Shown in pieces: positions 1 to 10,897 of a DNA stretch of 64,000 nt. The translations under genes and the position numbers were made by a program. Positions within the stretch are counted from its first letter, which is position 1. The number at the start of each line of letters is the position of its first letter. The notes under the pieces were generated by a model. The model was not told the DNA's origin. It saw only the letters and a list, made by a program, of their open reading frames with translations, and ran no database searches. Source of the DNA: Verpa conica (taxonomy: Eukaryota > Ascomycota > Pezizomycetes > Pezizales > Morchellaceae); contig JAUFSD010000005.1 of the NCBI GenBank assembly GCA_033030425.1, positions 1,787,001 through 1,851,000 of the forward strand, in the 5' to 3' direction.

Positions 1-1
1 A

Positions 2-1285
2 CTAAACATTCCACATACCGATGCGCCACGCCGTGTGATTCTTCGACTTTTTACCCCTCGAGGTGCAATAGATGACCAACAAGTAACCACTGGGCGGCAA
101 CAACCATCTCCGAGGAGATCAAGACGGCGCTTACACCCACAACTGGCACCTGTACCCGCCACTCCTCAAACAGCCCAACCCATTCAAGTGGCTCCCCCAG
201 TTGGGGTGAATGCTAGTAGCCCGACCCCGCGTACAGGTCTTCCTGACAGAACAAGCGGTCGTGACCTATTTATCCCAAGAGAGAGAGACCAGCCTCCAGA
301 TACAGAGCCGCTTAATCGAGCCAACCGTCGTAATCCACTAACTCCCTGGGATCGTCCCCACCGTATGCGTGATTCCCCCACACGCAGAGAAAGAGAGCAA
401 CAACCCATTCTAGCGGCTCCCTCAGTTAGGTTGAATTCACCTAGTCGGTCTCCCCGCCTAGAACGCCCTGATAGAACAAACGGTCGTGAACCATTAGTTC
501 CGTGGGATGGCACCCACCGTATGCGTGATTCTCCATTAAGTGAGGGAAGAAGGCATCTACGAGTATTCGAGATCCCACAATCTATTGTGTATCCAGAGCC
601 CTCTGGTAGAATAAACCGTCGTGACCCACTGGTTCCATGGGATGGCATCCACCGTATGCGTGATTCACCTCTAAGCGCTGGAAGAAGGCACCTACGAGTA
701 TTCGAGATTCCACAACCTACCGTATACCAGCCAGTAGGACAGTCTCCAATTAGAGATGGTCAGCAGCAGCAGCAGACTTCTTTAATACCTACACACCCTA
801 CTACTTCTCAAGTATCCAGACAGACTCGAGTATTTCCCTCAGCTAGGCTTATACCCAACCCTAGCCAAACCTCACACACAGAGACTCTTAATAGCATAAG
901 CTATCGTGACCCATTAGTTCCATGGGACCGTGTCCACCGTATACGTGACTCTCCTCTCAGTAGAGGAAGAAGACATCTACGAGTATTTGAACTTCCGCGG
1001 TCTATTATATACCCACCACCCATTGAACCTCCCATCTCCTCACCAGTTGTACAATCCTCTGTGATCTCAACGTTGATATCCCCACGACCGAGGAGGAGGA
1101 GGAGGAGGAGGAGAAACCAGCAGGTATTTAGGTCTCCGAGATCTCTTGTTATTGAACCACAAATTATCAGCCTTGCCCCTCTAGTCGCTCCGCAAGCTCC
1201 TAGGGAATCAGCTACTATAATCTCGAGGTTATTGTCTCCCCGACGGAGAAGACAAGTAAATTATGATCCCCTTAGATTAGGTTGA
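2..1285 (+). CDS. Tandem-repeat basic protein, 5'-partial
   Basis: The frame is open from the left edge to a TGA at 1283-1285, so the start lies outside the window; about 427 residues are visible. I do not recognise the family. The product is Arg/Pro/Ser rich and looks disordered. It carries four imperfect copies of a module built on PLVPWDGxHRMRDSPLS followed, in the last three copies, by GRRHLRVFEIPQ and a short V/IxYP linker. The copies differ in spacer length and in substitutions, so they are old. There is a QQQQ tract, a run of eight Arg near residue 355, and the C-terminus ends RRRRQVNYDPLRLG. No signal peptide, membrane segment or known catalytic motif is visible. A 154-codon antisense open frame (184-648) reads through the repeats and is taken as a shadow. 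It could be a lineage-specific nuclear or RNA-binding-type protein, but this is only composition-based inference. Confidence 0.55.
   Translation, partial: LNIPHTDAPRRVILRLFTPRGAIDDQQVTTGRQQPSPRRSRRRLHPQLAPVPATPQTAQPIQVAPPVGVNASSPTPRTGLPDRTSGRDLFIPRERDQPPDTEPLNRANRRNPLTPWDRPHRMRDSPTRREREQQPILAAPSVRLNSPSRSPRLERPDRTNGREPLVPWDGTHRMRDSPLSEGRRHLRVFEIPQSIVYPEPSGRINRRDPLVPWDGIHRMRDSPLSAGRRHLRVFEIPQPTVYQPVGQSPIRDGQQQQQTSLIPTHPTTSQVSRQTRVFPSARLIPNPSQTSHTETLNSISYRDPLVPWDRVHRIRDSPLSRGRRHLRVFELPRSIIYPPPIEPPISSPVVQSSVISTLISPRPRRRRRRRRNQQVFRSPRSLVIEPQIISLAPLVAPQAPRESATIISRLLSPRRRRQVNYDPLRLG
322..1000 (+). repeat. Coding tandem repeat, four diverged units
   Basis: The string CCGTATGCGTGATTC or a close variant recurs near 361, 519, 651 and 939, always in the same frame of the repeat protein. 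Around it the surrounding 60-100 bases are alignable by eye, most clearly between the units near 480-590 and 610-720. Spacing is uneven (about 158, 132 and 288 bases), so this is an expanded and partly eroded coding repeat, not a simple satellite. Confidence 0.8.
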
Positions 1286-2668
1286 GAGTGCTACCTTAAA
1301 AACACCATTTCCCGGGGAGAGGGGAGGAGAGAGGGTGTAAAATGTATTTAACAATTTATAGTAGTAGCTGAGTGGAACAAGGCGAAAGGGGAACATGTGA
1401 ACAGGGAAGCAGGGCTTTATATATATATATATTTAAACATTTACCTTGAAATAATATACAGTATGAAAAAACAGGGCGAATTTACTGCCATAGTACTATG
1501 TAATTTAGTTGCAAATACCGAATTAAATCAGTAGTTGAGGTATATTACTATACCAATACCGTATTTCTCCCATATCGCTAGTGTATTGGCGGGAGCACCG
1601 TACTGATCCCACCCCTCTTTTTTGGTACTGTAGGCCATTATATCTGGTGTTGTAGAACTATAAGATAAGAAACTACATGTATAGAGTCAAAACAAGCACC
1701 GGATTAAGTGGATCAAAAATATGAAGAGAGATTAATACTCCATTTATATAACAGGCGGCACACAAGCACTCACACGGTTATTACCAATCTTACTTCCACT
1801 TGGGAACTGAGAAATACAAAGTTGATAGGGTATGGTAGGGTAACCCTAGAGAAATTTTGTCATCACCAACAATCACTCGTTATTCACCCTCTCTCTCTCA
1901 GGTCACGATCATGATAATTTATTTAGCGTCTTAGGTCACAAATTATCCAGATTCGATTCTTCAGAAGTAAATAGAATAAACCCGTAGCAGAGACAAAAAA
2001 ATTTATTCTTTGAACACAAGGCAAGGAAATATATCACGCGTAAGCGACAATTGACTCATTTACCAACCTGGATAGACAAAATCTATGTTACACAACACCA
2101 CCCGATGCGTCATGCGCACTGTACTCATCCTATACTCTTCATGCATTCGAAATTTCAAGTCTACCCACTTAAGAAATACGAGTGTATTACTTACATGGGG
2201 ATTTGAACCAAAGCTGACTCCTATCTACCGCGCCCCGCAGCCAGTCAATCACATTCTACACCACATTTTCACGAGGCTGGGTGCTATATGAATGCACTTC
2301 CCAGAGGCAATCTCATTTAATCAAGTGTAATGCACCGCCTACAAAGGCTTAAGGTTCTGATCTTACGTATATCCATTCACAACATCCCACCAGCAACAAA
2401 AAAACGGAGAAGAGAAGCAGACACACAAAGGACAGTAAGAAATAAACAACAAAACAAGACACAAATGAGTGTAAGAACAACTCCCCCAGTCATAGTACTA
2501 ACTATACTATTCTTAACCCTCACTAGATACTCAAATGGGTTAAAAGAACCCCTAAGATATGACCGGTCCAAAAGACCGTAAACTGAACGGTGTTACACTC
2601 TCGACAACAGATGGCCAGCCGGATAGAAAGTCATTTGACTAATTTGACTATGGCCTATATCATCCTTC
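1286..2668. other. Intergenic, no gene recognised
   Basis: Short unrelated open frames only. It holds an alternating TA run near 1418-1433. On the minus strand, 2199-2209 is a perfect B-box-like GGTTCAAATCC, but no cloverleaf can be drawn around it. Confidence 0.5.
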
Positions 2669-3738
2669 TTATGCCGCTTCACCCCTCCAGGTATTCTGCA
2701 GCCATTCCTTCAACGGCGTTGGTTGAAACTCAGGAAACATTTGGTTGACGTTCGCGACGCGGAAATCAAATTCTCCCCTCTGGGTAGCGATCAGAGCCTC
2801 AAGTTGAAATACTTCGAACGAATCCTCAGTATCTTCAGCATCCAAGAGCTGATCATGGAGTTCCTCGCTGCTTGGGTAAACTACATCTAACTTTCGCCCT
2901 TTATAAAAAGTCAGCATAACACTCCCCCTCCTCACTTTCATTTTTAGGGGCAGGAGAAGTAGCAGAACTCGAACCTCTAGCCCCTCCGACAATACCTGCA
3001 AGCTCTGAAAGCTTTAGTCTTTCCCCACACATCCTCAACTGTTCAGGCCAACTCTCGATATCCAGGCACCTAGCCACAAACTTGCCTACATCACTTACGG
3101 AAGTAAAGCAGGCATAAACATCTTTCCCGCTTTCACTATAAACCGGAATCCTTGCCTTGTTATTTTTCATATCCACCATGAATGCCCCCTCTGCTCCAAA
3201 CCCAGGTATCTGGATAACGCTCCCACTACTAACTCCAGACTTGATAAGCCCTCCAGGATAAAACCATTCATAAAAAATCCCACAACAAAATACAGTAGAT
3301 TGCAGTCTATCTCGAACCTCGCGGAGCCGGCTCAGCGTCGTGATTTTATCGCGGCATTGCTCGATCATAGGACGCTCAAAGGGCACACCCTCAAATTCTG
3401 CTGGCGCGAAGCGGCGGACACTAGCAGTAAGACAAGCATCTATGAGTGCGAGTTGGGGTTCATTTGATACAGTCGATATAACTGTATCAACGCCAGACAA
3501 AGCTGTTTCCAAAGATTGTTGATGGCTATAGTCGACGCGAACGACTGTAAACCCATTAGGCCTCAACTCTGGTCGTTCCTACTCCCAATATCCTACCGTC
3601 AGCTCCACTTCCTTGATCGGGAAATGGGAAGGGAGAATATACAAAGCGGGACAACATGACAACTTCATGTTGCCGGTCCATGATTGCTCTCGCAATATTC
3701 TGGGCCAGCCCTCCCGTGCCTGCAACAGCAACCTTCAT
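2669..3738 (-). CDS. NmrA-like / isoflavone reductase-like oxidoreductase
   Basis: A predicted NAD(P)-binding protein of the atypical short-chain dehydrogenase group (NmrA/isoflavone reductase-like). Model: exons 3738-3643, 3578-2996 and 2898-2669, giving 302 residues, a normal family length. The first exon encodes the nucleotide-binding start VAVAGTGGLAQNIARAI (GxGGxxxxxA). Exon 2 reads ERPELRPNGFTVVRVDYS, then a Rossmann strand ending GVDTVIS and the conserved RFAPAEF segment. Exon 3 ends NQMFPEFQPTPLKEWL, typical of the C-terminus. Intron 1 (64 nt) and intron 2 (97 nt) both contain CTGAC branch sites; the splices are phase 0 and phase 1 and rejoin otherwise incompatible frames. The ATG at 3738 opens directly into the binding motif. 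Substrate cannot be told: members range from reductases to redox-sensing regulators. It stands alone, with no co-directional neighbour within 4 kb. Confidence 0.85.
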
Positions 3739-6700
3739 GGTTTGGTGTTTACAGAAATCTGTCTAGTTCCGATTCTTTGAGTAATCAAGTACCTAAAAAT
3801 CAAACGATGACTCAGAGATAAAGCGACAGTAGTGAGCAGTTCTTCTTGAATTTCTAACCTCTTTAGATTTAAAATTAGAAACCAAAACTAGATGAAGGGA
3901 TAAAAGGAATAACCTCACAAAGGTTCAGTGCCAAATCCCGAAATGGCGACCCTCTGACCCTTAAAACCAAAATATACGAGGAACCAAAAGCAAAAACGAA
4001 CGTAGCGGAGTGGATAACAATGAGCGACAGGAACCGATGGTAGCCAGTGAGTGGACGATGAGATGTGGACGAATACCGATTGGAACTGGATAGCTTTTCC
4101 GGAGAGATGCAGTGAGATCTTATACTATTCCCTTGCAATTTGTCAAAATCCTCCACGTACTTTCTCCCAGTCGAGAATAGGCGCCGGAAATAGCCTTCCT
4201 CGGATCCTACAAGGTTCAAAGTCTTCCTACCCGCGTGAGATTAAGTCAAATGGTATATGAAAGTTGCCGCGCTGCTAGCGTGTGGGGTCTCTCTAGCGAG
4301 AGAGATCCAGGTGGCAGTTCGGAGTGGTGCCTGGGAGATGCTTATTTTTCGCCTTGATGTTTCGTGGAGTGATTCCCAGCTAATTTTATTCCTTGTTAGC
4401 GTTCCTGAAGTAATTCATTATTTTCTATTAGACACGTAGTCCATCCATCGAGGTCCCCAGCTAATGATTCCTGCAATATGAAAGAAACAGCTAAGAAATG
4501 AAATAAAAATAAGGTACTATTGTTAGGAAGTTGGCGGAGACAGGGTGAAAACAGAAGGGGGGGTGTGGCGAATAGGTGCAGGTCCCGAAGAATGAACACA
4601 TGTTCGCCGTTATTGGTGTAGTGTTTCCATATCCCTCTCTAATATCAAACAGTTCACCGCTTCTATCATCCCTCTATCTTTCTAAACCGAAATATTCCCT
4701 CTCTTTTCCTTGTGTAGCTACCATTCATACAAATAAACTCTTCAGCCTTGCTAGGTTTATTTTTCCTCTTAACCCTCCACTTAGGTCTCAGCGGACCACC
4801 CGGAAGCGAATGTTATTCCGTGTACTCTCGATGACCCTAGCTCGAGGTCTCGGCTGTTGACCTAAGAAAGAAAAAAAGTAAAAAAGAAAACGAGTGGTGT
4901 GTAGGAGGGGAGCAAAAGCTAGGATAAAACCGAACCTAAAACGACAAAAAGTGACAAAAAGAGAATTCCCAGCCTACCTTGACTTCTGCAAAGATTACGT
5001 CTAGACTCTCTCACTGCCAAAAAACAAGGCAACTAGTTGTCCCCTGCTTTTCTCACCCTTTTCTTGAGTTCCCGCCGATCACACCTATGAACAGCCACGC
5101 AGCCTATTCCGCGGTGGTGGTTTTACTGAGTGTTACAAGCGTCAAGAGGTTGTCAGGTTCCCTTCTTTTTGTATAGTCTTATCAGAGAATATTTATCACG
5201 GTCTCCTTTGACTCCGGGTATTCGTGTAAGACTGATCCAGGGCTTATTTTACCCAACTTTGAAGAGAAAAGTGCCGTATCTTAGGAGAAATCGATTTAGG
5301 TTGGGTGAAACGCTGTGGGGGTTGTAGCTGCAGCTGCAATCAAAACCTGGATGGAAGTGGTTCTTTGCCTCTAGCTCTGTAGACTCTGATGATTTTCTAT
5401 TATTTTGTTGGGTGTGGTGGAACCCGGAACGGTGGATAAAAAGGAAAACTAGATAAGGCGTGCGAAAACCGTTAGGCAACTGACTTTCAGAATTACTAAT
5501 GGACTATTGGCTCTTTGACATATGGTGTGTACATGGGGGGATCCTGTCTGGAAAATATGTATCTGCTCAGGGACGGAAATGAGGCATTTACCTGCTAATC
5601 CTCCTGGTTAGATTTTATAAAATCCTAGATTAAAAACTCGAAAAATTCGTGACCACGGTTTTATTTCTTCTCGGCTCTTGTTTTTGCAGGCTTATGGAAT
5701 CAAGCTGATGTACGAACGGGACTTTGTGTCTTCGGGAACCCCACTATCTGTTTGAAGACCAGGGGTGAAATGCAGTATCGTTAGACCAGATTGGTGGATT
5801 TTTTCGTCCTTCGTATAAGCGTATGCACGTGGGATGAATTGAGACCAAGTATATCTTTCAGATCGGCGGATGAGGAATAGCTGAAAGTGTGGGTAAAGAC
5901 GTTACCAATGCAATGTCCTGCAGCCGAAAAATATGGGTATCGGAAGACGCAGGGGAAATAGTTCCCGGCCGCTGGATCGTGGTTGGGCAAGGTAGAAAGG
6001 TAAGAAGCCTTGGAATAAATTCCTTGCCGGACCTGCAGACGGACCTGCAGACCAAAGGTCAAAGAGAGACTCAATTTAAGTACTCTGGAATACTCTGTGG
6101 TTAATGAAGCTGGGAAAATAAGGTGTGGCTGAAATTTTAGCCAGTAAGATAAAATACTTTCAGCTGTAAGGTAGTAAGGCTGACAAGTACTAAATACGAA
6201 TCTTGGAGACTGGCGTGAGCACTATTGATAGAATATCAGGAATCCAGTGATGAATAAAAAAAATTCTAGAGGGTTGTTCTCGCCTTTTAAAGAATAACTA
6301 AAATATCGACCCCCAAACACCATGAATAATACCGAAATATACGAAACATCCACGGCCCCAATATCTCCATACTGCGGCATGGTCACAATCAAATCTCAAA
6401 CCTAGCTGGAGATCCACTCAGAGATTCCTTGGTAACGAGAATATTGAGGTGGTTGGGAGTCCAATTCGATATTCGGATAAAACAATAAACAACGAATTAA
6501 TGACGAAAGAGAAACTCTTGGAGGAGACAGCCGGATCACAGGAGTGAGTAACTGTACCTGGCTTCCTGGTTGTGCTTCTAGGTGTACCTCCGGTAAAGCT
6601 ACAGGCTAGAAAGTAAATGTACTTTGGCAGAAATCATTGCCTTATTTCTCTATCCTCTTGTCAGCAACCTGCTCTCTTGCTGTATTTTAGTGTACCTACA

Positions 6701-8878
6701 AGTCATGAGTCACATATGCCCTACTCCCAAATGGTATCCTAACACTATAGTTTATCGAATATACGGAGATCCTTTTTCTCATTAGGAGGAAAGTAGAACC
6801 CCATGTTGTGGAGGCATTGCTATTCTCGAGTCACAGTAGCTGTCTCGACCCCACGGATACCAAGAACATACATCTTGGAGGCAGCAGAAGCATCGTCTCC
6901 AGGTCCCCGGCATCGATAAATGGAACCTTGAGAGGGTCCTAATCTGGAAACGATCGCAGCAACTGTTTGGCCTGATGTCAGAGTCTTACAAGATGTCCCA
7001 ACTGCAATGACTCGAGGGAGACGTGGTTGCTTCCTATCTTGACCTGGGTCGACGTATTTGAGGCTGAAGTTCGTCATCCCCGCGATATACTGCCTTGGCG
7101 GTGCTATGGGCTAGGGTTGCGGTCTTCTGGGAGTCATTTGCGGGTGTCCACATGCGCTTGTTGAGCCTGCAGCTTAACACTCCAGGCACCCTCGTGTTAA
7201 TGTATGTTTCGTGCAACCAACCGCTTGTTCCCCAATTATCTCTTTGCTTTTCAGATGGGCTGCGATCAATCGTGCAGAAACAAGCTGCAGATGCGAGATG
7301 AACTTAGTCTCGAAAAATTGTCAGACGATCGGAGGTAACGGCATTGATTCGTTATCAGCAGCTATGTTTTGACATAAATCACAACATACTTAGAAAACAG
7401 GTGGGTATTCGCTGTATACGTAAGAGTGCATACTCATACATAGCCGTCAATATCTTGTAGCAGTTCAAAGTGCTTCTGGATAAACACCAATAATTCCGTA
7501 ACGGCGAAACTCCTTGCATCTAGCGACCCCATACATGCATACACGAATAGGATTCTCGGACTCGAGTGATACGCCATGACTCAGTACCTATTGTATTACT
7601 TTCAGTCTTTCCTTTAGGTAGTATATACTGATGTCCTTCCAATCAAAATTTCTAAATAAGACTCTTACATGTATATATTGTCAATCTTATCATATGACTC
7701 GGTCCCCATAAAATCTTATAGTATTAAACTTTTAGTGGATAGCGATTTTTATTGAGCTGGAACTTGATACTGCATAAAACATTTTCCGTCCATGCTATTT
7801 AAAGATAGTATCAACCGAAAGCCTATTGTTTTATAATTCCTCGCTTAGGCTCCTGGATTAACCCTGTATTGATTTTTAGCAACATTTATTATTTTTTGTT
7901 CGCGCTGTCGCACCGATTGTCACTCGGGTTCCGGTGAGACATTTATCCCGCGCTTATACCCTAAACAACCTTCAATCTCCACTTCAGGAAACCTCCGGTA
8001 CTAAAAATACAGGCTCATATCAAAATCAGTTGTGTATGTGTCAGTAACTGCTTCGGGTAGATGGCAAATCGCAATCTAATTAATAGGTTTTTGACGCGTC
8101 CCAGCAGTAATTATACTTTAAAGACGCGTTGAACCCCGATAAGATTAATGCTTTGAACTCCCTGTGGCTGGTGGCTGGGGGTAATGTGCCTTATGCATGC
8201 TTTTAGGGTTTGGCGCCTTGGCATATACCGGTACTTTCCGCTATGGGAAAGTGAAAACCTTTAACCAACCTCCGAGCCGATCTCGCCGTTGTTTCACGGG
8301 GACAGTAACGCTTTCTGTTTGCCAATCCCGGCGCCTACGACTCTGGTAATTAGGGATAATTGTTTGATTGAGCTCCTTGATGGTGGTGACTCGACTGATA
8401 TGTTTAGGATAGCGTCAATGAGCAAGACCCTGATTTGCAAAGTGAACCCTAGCTCCCGAGATTTCGCGAGAGACCGTGCATGATAGGCCTAGCGCGTGGG
8501 CATGGTCGCAACATCTTGGCAGGCTATAATACGCGCAGCGAGGACGACGCGCCCGCGTCTCCGCCGGCGTTTCGATGCAGGGCGGGGGTGGGCCGTGTCG
8601 CTCGGCCGCCAACCACCCGCCATTTCGTAGTGCATCTCAGACCTCTTACCACGCGCTTTTCGCGGGCTGCATGCACACTCTAGGCCCCCTCCTCCTCCTC
8701 CCCCCCCCAGCCCCCCAAGTAATTCTGAACTGTACGCGTCTCCCGTACTATTCCTCTTCCCTTCTACTCTCGCCTCTTCTTTTCTTCATACATTTTTTTG
8801 GTCTATCACTCGCCCTAAAAATTCCTTGAGCATTCCTAATCCTCTGCTCTATTCCCCACCATTTGTTCTATAGGATCG
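3739..8878. other. Long intergenic region, no recognised gene
   Basis: Five kilobases with only short open frames that match nothing I know. Two overlapping minus-strand frames at 6820-7077 and 7034-7216 read like protein but have no family motif, and could be a gene relic. A 12-bp direct duplication (GACCTGCAGAC) occurs at about 6030-6055. An inverted copy of the dispersed GAGTGAT...CATG motif is at 7564-7578. The last 500 bases, GC-rich then pyrimidine-rich, look like the promoter and leader of the downstream homeobox gene. Confidence 0.5.
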
Positions 8879-10897
8879 ATGCATAATATCGGAAAAGTCG
8901 ACATGGAGCCTATTACAGAGCCCCACCCGAGTTCTAGCAACTCGAATTACGCCTTTATTACCCATTCTCAGGAAACACTTCCCCGAAATCTCCCTCCTTC
9001 GATTGATAACGCGACTCTTGCTCGTCGCCGGCGAAGGCGTACATCAGTGCATGATCAGGCCATCCTTGAAGAGGAATATCGCAAATGTGATCGACCAGAC
9101 AAAACGAAGCGTAAAGAAATCACGAGTAGGGTTCAGATGGGCGAGAAGGAAGTGCAGGTAAGAAATTAATGCTTAATGGCTCGGGGGGCCACGAAGGTTG
9201 GCTATCTGTTGTATCTTGGACGCGCAAAGCTGCCGAATAGTCGAGTCGTCAAGCCATCGCCGTGGTAGTCAGAAAGACGCGCAGATGTCTCTGAGCACGC
9301 TAGCTAACGTGGACGAACGCGTCTCTAGATCTGGTTTCAAAATAAGCGGCAGTCAGCGCGCCGTAAGGCCAAGCCCTTGCTTCCTCATGAAGTAATCCCC
9401 AACAACAATAGTAGCCAGCAGGCGATGCCATCATCGCAGTATTCGTCGTTCGATAACTCACAGTCGTTCTCGAGTTCCCAGCGAGATGAGGTAATGCACC
9501 AGGCAACGTCTTTCAATTCAGACGCCCTCCGTCGCGCTAGCGTGTCATCAGGGATCGATTGCCCTAGCCCACCACTCGCAGATGCATTCAGCAGCGACGT
9601 GTCTGCCTCTCAGGGAAGTGGGGCATATCTTGGCCTTAGCGACGCGGACGATGACGAGGAGCTCGAAGACTTCCATCACCAGCAACGTTACGAGTCTTCG
9701 TCCCACAGTAAACGCCAGAAGTTGTCACGTAACCCTGAGCAGTCCTCGCCTACCTCTTCACCCAGGCACGAACCTAGCCTTTCCCAGCAGCAACAGAGCC
9801 ACGTCTCGCTTAGCAACTACGAACTCCCAGAACCCGAAATGACCACCTCGGCACACCAACGTCTACAGGACGTGCTCTCGTCTACGCCCTCCCAGCCGAC
9901 AAAGTCTTCGAGGCGAACAAACCCCACCACCCCCCACCAACCACCCAGGCTGCTAAAACGCTCATCGTCCATTAGGCTGTCGACCTCTCTTGAAGGCAAA
10001 GCTACTGTAGTTCTCGATGAAGAACCTGACTCCCCACTACCTTCCCAGATACTACCCACACCTAAAAAACCAATTCCTAACCCTGTGAGTCGTAGCACTG
10101 GCCCTGCTCGAAAGATAGTAGACAGCAAAATATGGGAGTTCTACTGTGACAACCAAGCGATGATTCGTTCGCCGGCTCAGCCGAGCATGCAACCAGCCGA
10201 GGCTAAGCAAGCCCTAGGCCTACTCCGGAAAAAGAGTAACTCAGGCTCATCAAAACTTCCAATCCACGCAATTGACAGCCCAGTCACCCAGAGAAAGATT
10301 GAAGATAGTCACCGCAAAATCATTCATTCTTCGCCGACAAAGGCAAAAAAGAGTAGGAAAGTCATCTCGCAGAAGTCATCGCGTCCAAAGCCCCTTTCAG
10401 CCGACCATAAAAAGTCGTGTGCCCCAACCAAGAAGTTAGTCGACAGTCAAGGCCTCCAGTTGGAATTGGGCCAAGAAAGTGACAAGGAGAACAGACCACC
10501 CGGAGCCCCCGTCTCCCCACCCCCGGAACCGAGAAGACGCTTAGGAGTTTCTGGTAAAGGCGAAGTTGGCGGCACGAAAAAGAACCCGGATAAGACCCAT
10601 CGGAAAAAGAAGAGATACACGGTCGAGGAGAGGAGAATTCTAGGGGACCATAAGAGTATTCCCAGCCAAACAACGAGCGCTAGTGTATTTTACGATGCTC
10701 CGAGTTCATCCCAGTACATCGAAGAACGAGAGGACGAACCGATTGAGGAGGATGAGGCCACCGAGAGTAGCCAACAGAGTTTTACTTACTTTGGATCAAG
10801 CCAAGATTCTGCTCTCAGTAGGTTGCCACCTGCAAGAGTAGACGAAATGGAGTGTGTGGAGAACTTGTTGAGTTTGAGGGGCGGAACCTGGAGATAA
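8879..10897 (+). CDS. Homeobox transcription factor, YOX1-type
   Basis: A predicted nuclear DNA-binding protein of 615 residues. Model: exons 8879-9157 and 9329-10897, with a 171-nt phase-0 intron (GTAAGA donor, GCTAAC branch, TCTCTAG acceptor). The homeodomain covers about residues 48-107: a basic arm RRRRRRT, helix 1 DQAILEEEYRK, helix 2 KRKEITSRVQM, then KEVQ at the end of exon 1 and IWFQNKRQSARRKAKP at the start of exon 2. The recognition helix is therefore split by the intron, yet all key residues are present: W95, F96, N98 and R100 correspond to homeodomain positions 48, 49, 51 and 53. The long tail is Ser/Pro/Gln rich with a motif KIWEFYCDNQ near 360 and KENRPPG near 480. The EKEVQIWFQN type matches fungal relatives of yeast Yox1, cell-cycle repressors; orthology is inferred. 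The ATG at 8903 (MEPITE) is an alternative start. Confidence 0.9.

Noticed and set aside
184..648. 154-codon antisense frame in the left-edge repeat gene
   Set aside because: It mirrors the coding repeats and has no independent support.
2187..2285. tRNA-like signal on the minus strand (GGTTCAAATCC B-box)
   Set aside because: A-box is weak and too far away, and neither the acceptor nor the T stem pairs; at best a degenerate tRNA-derived sequence.
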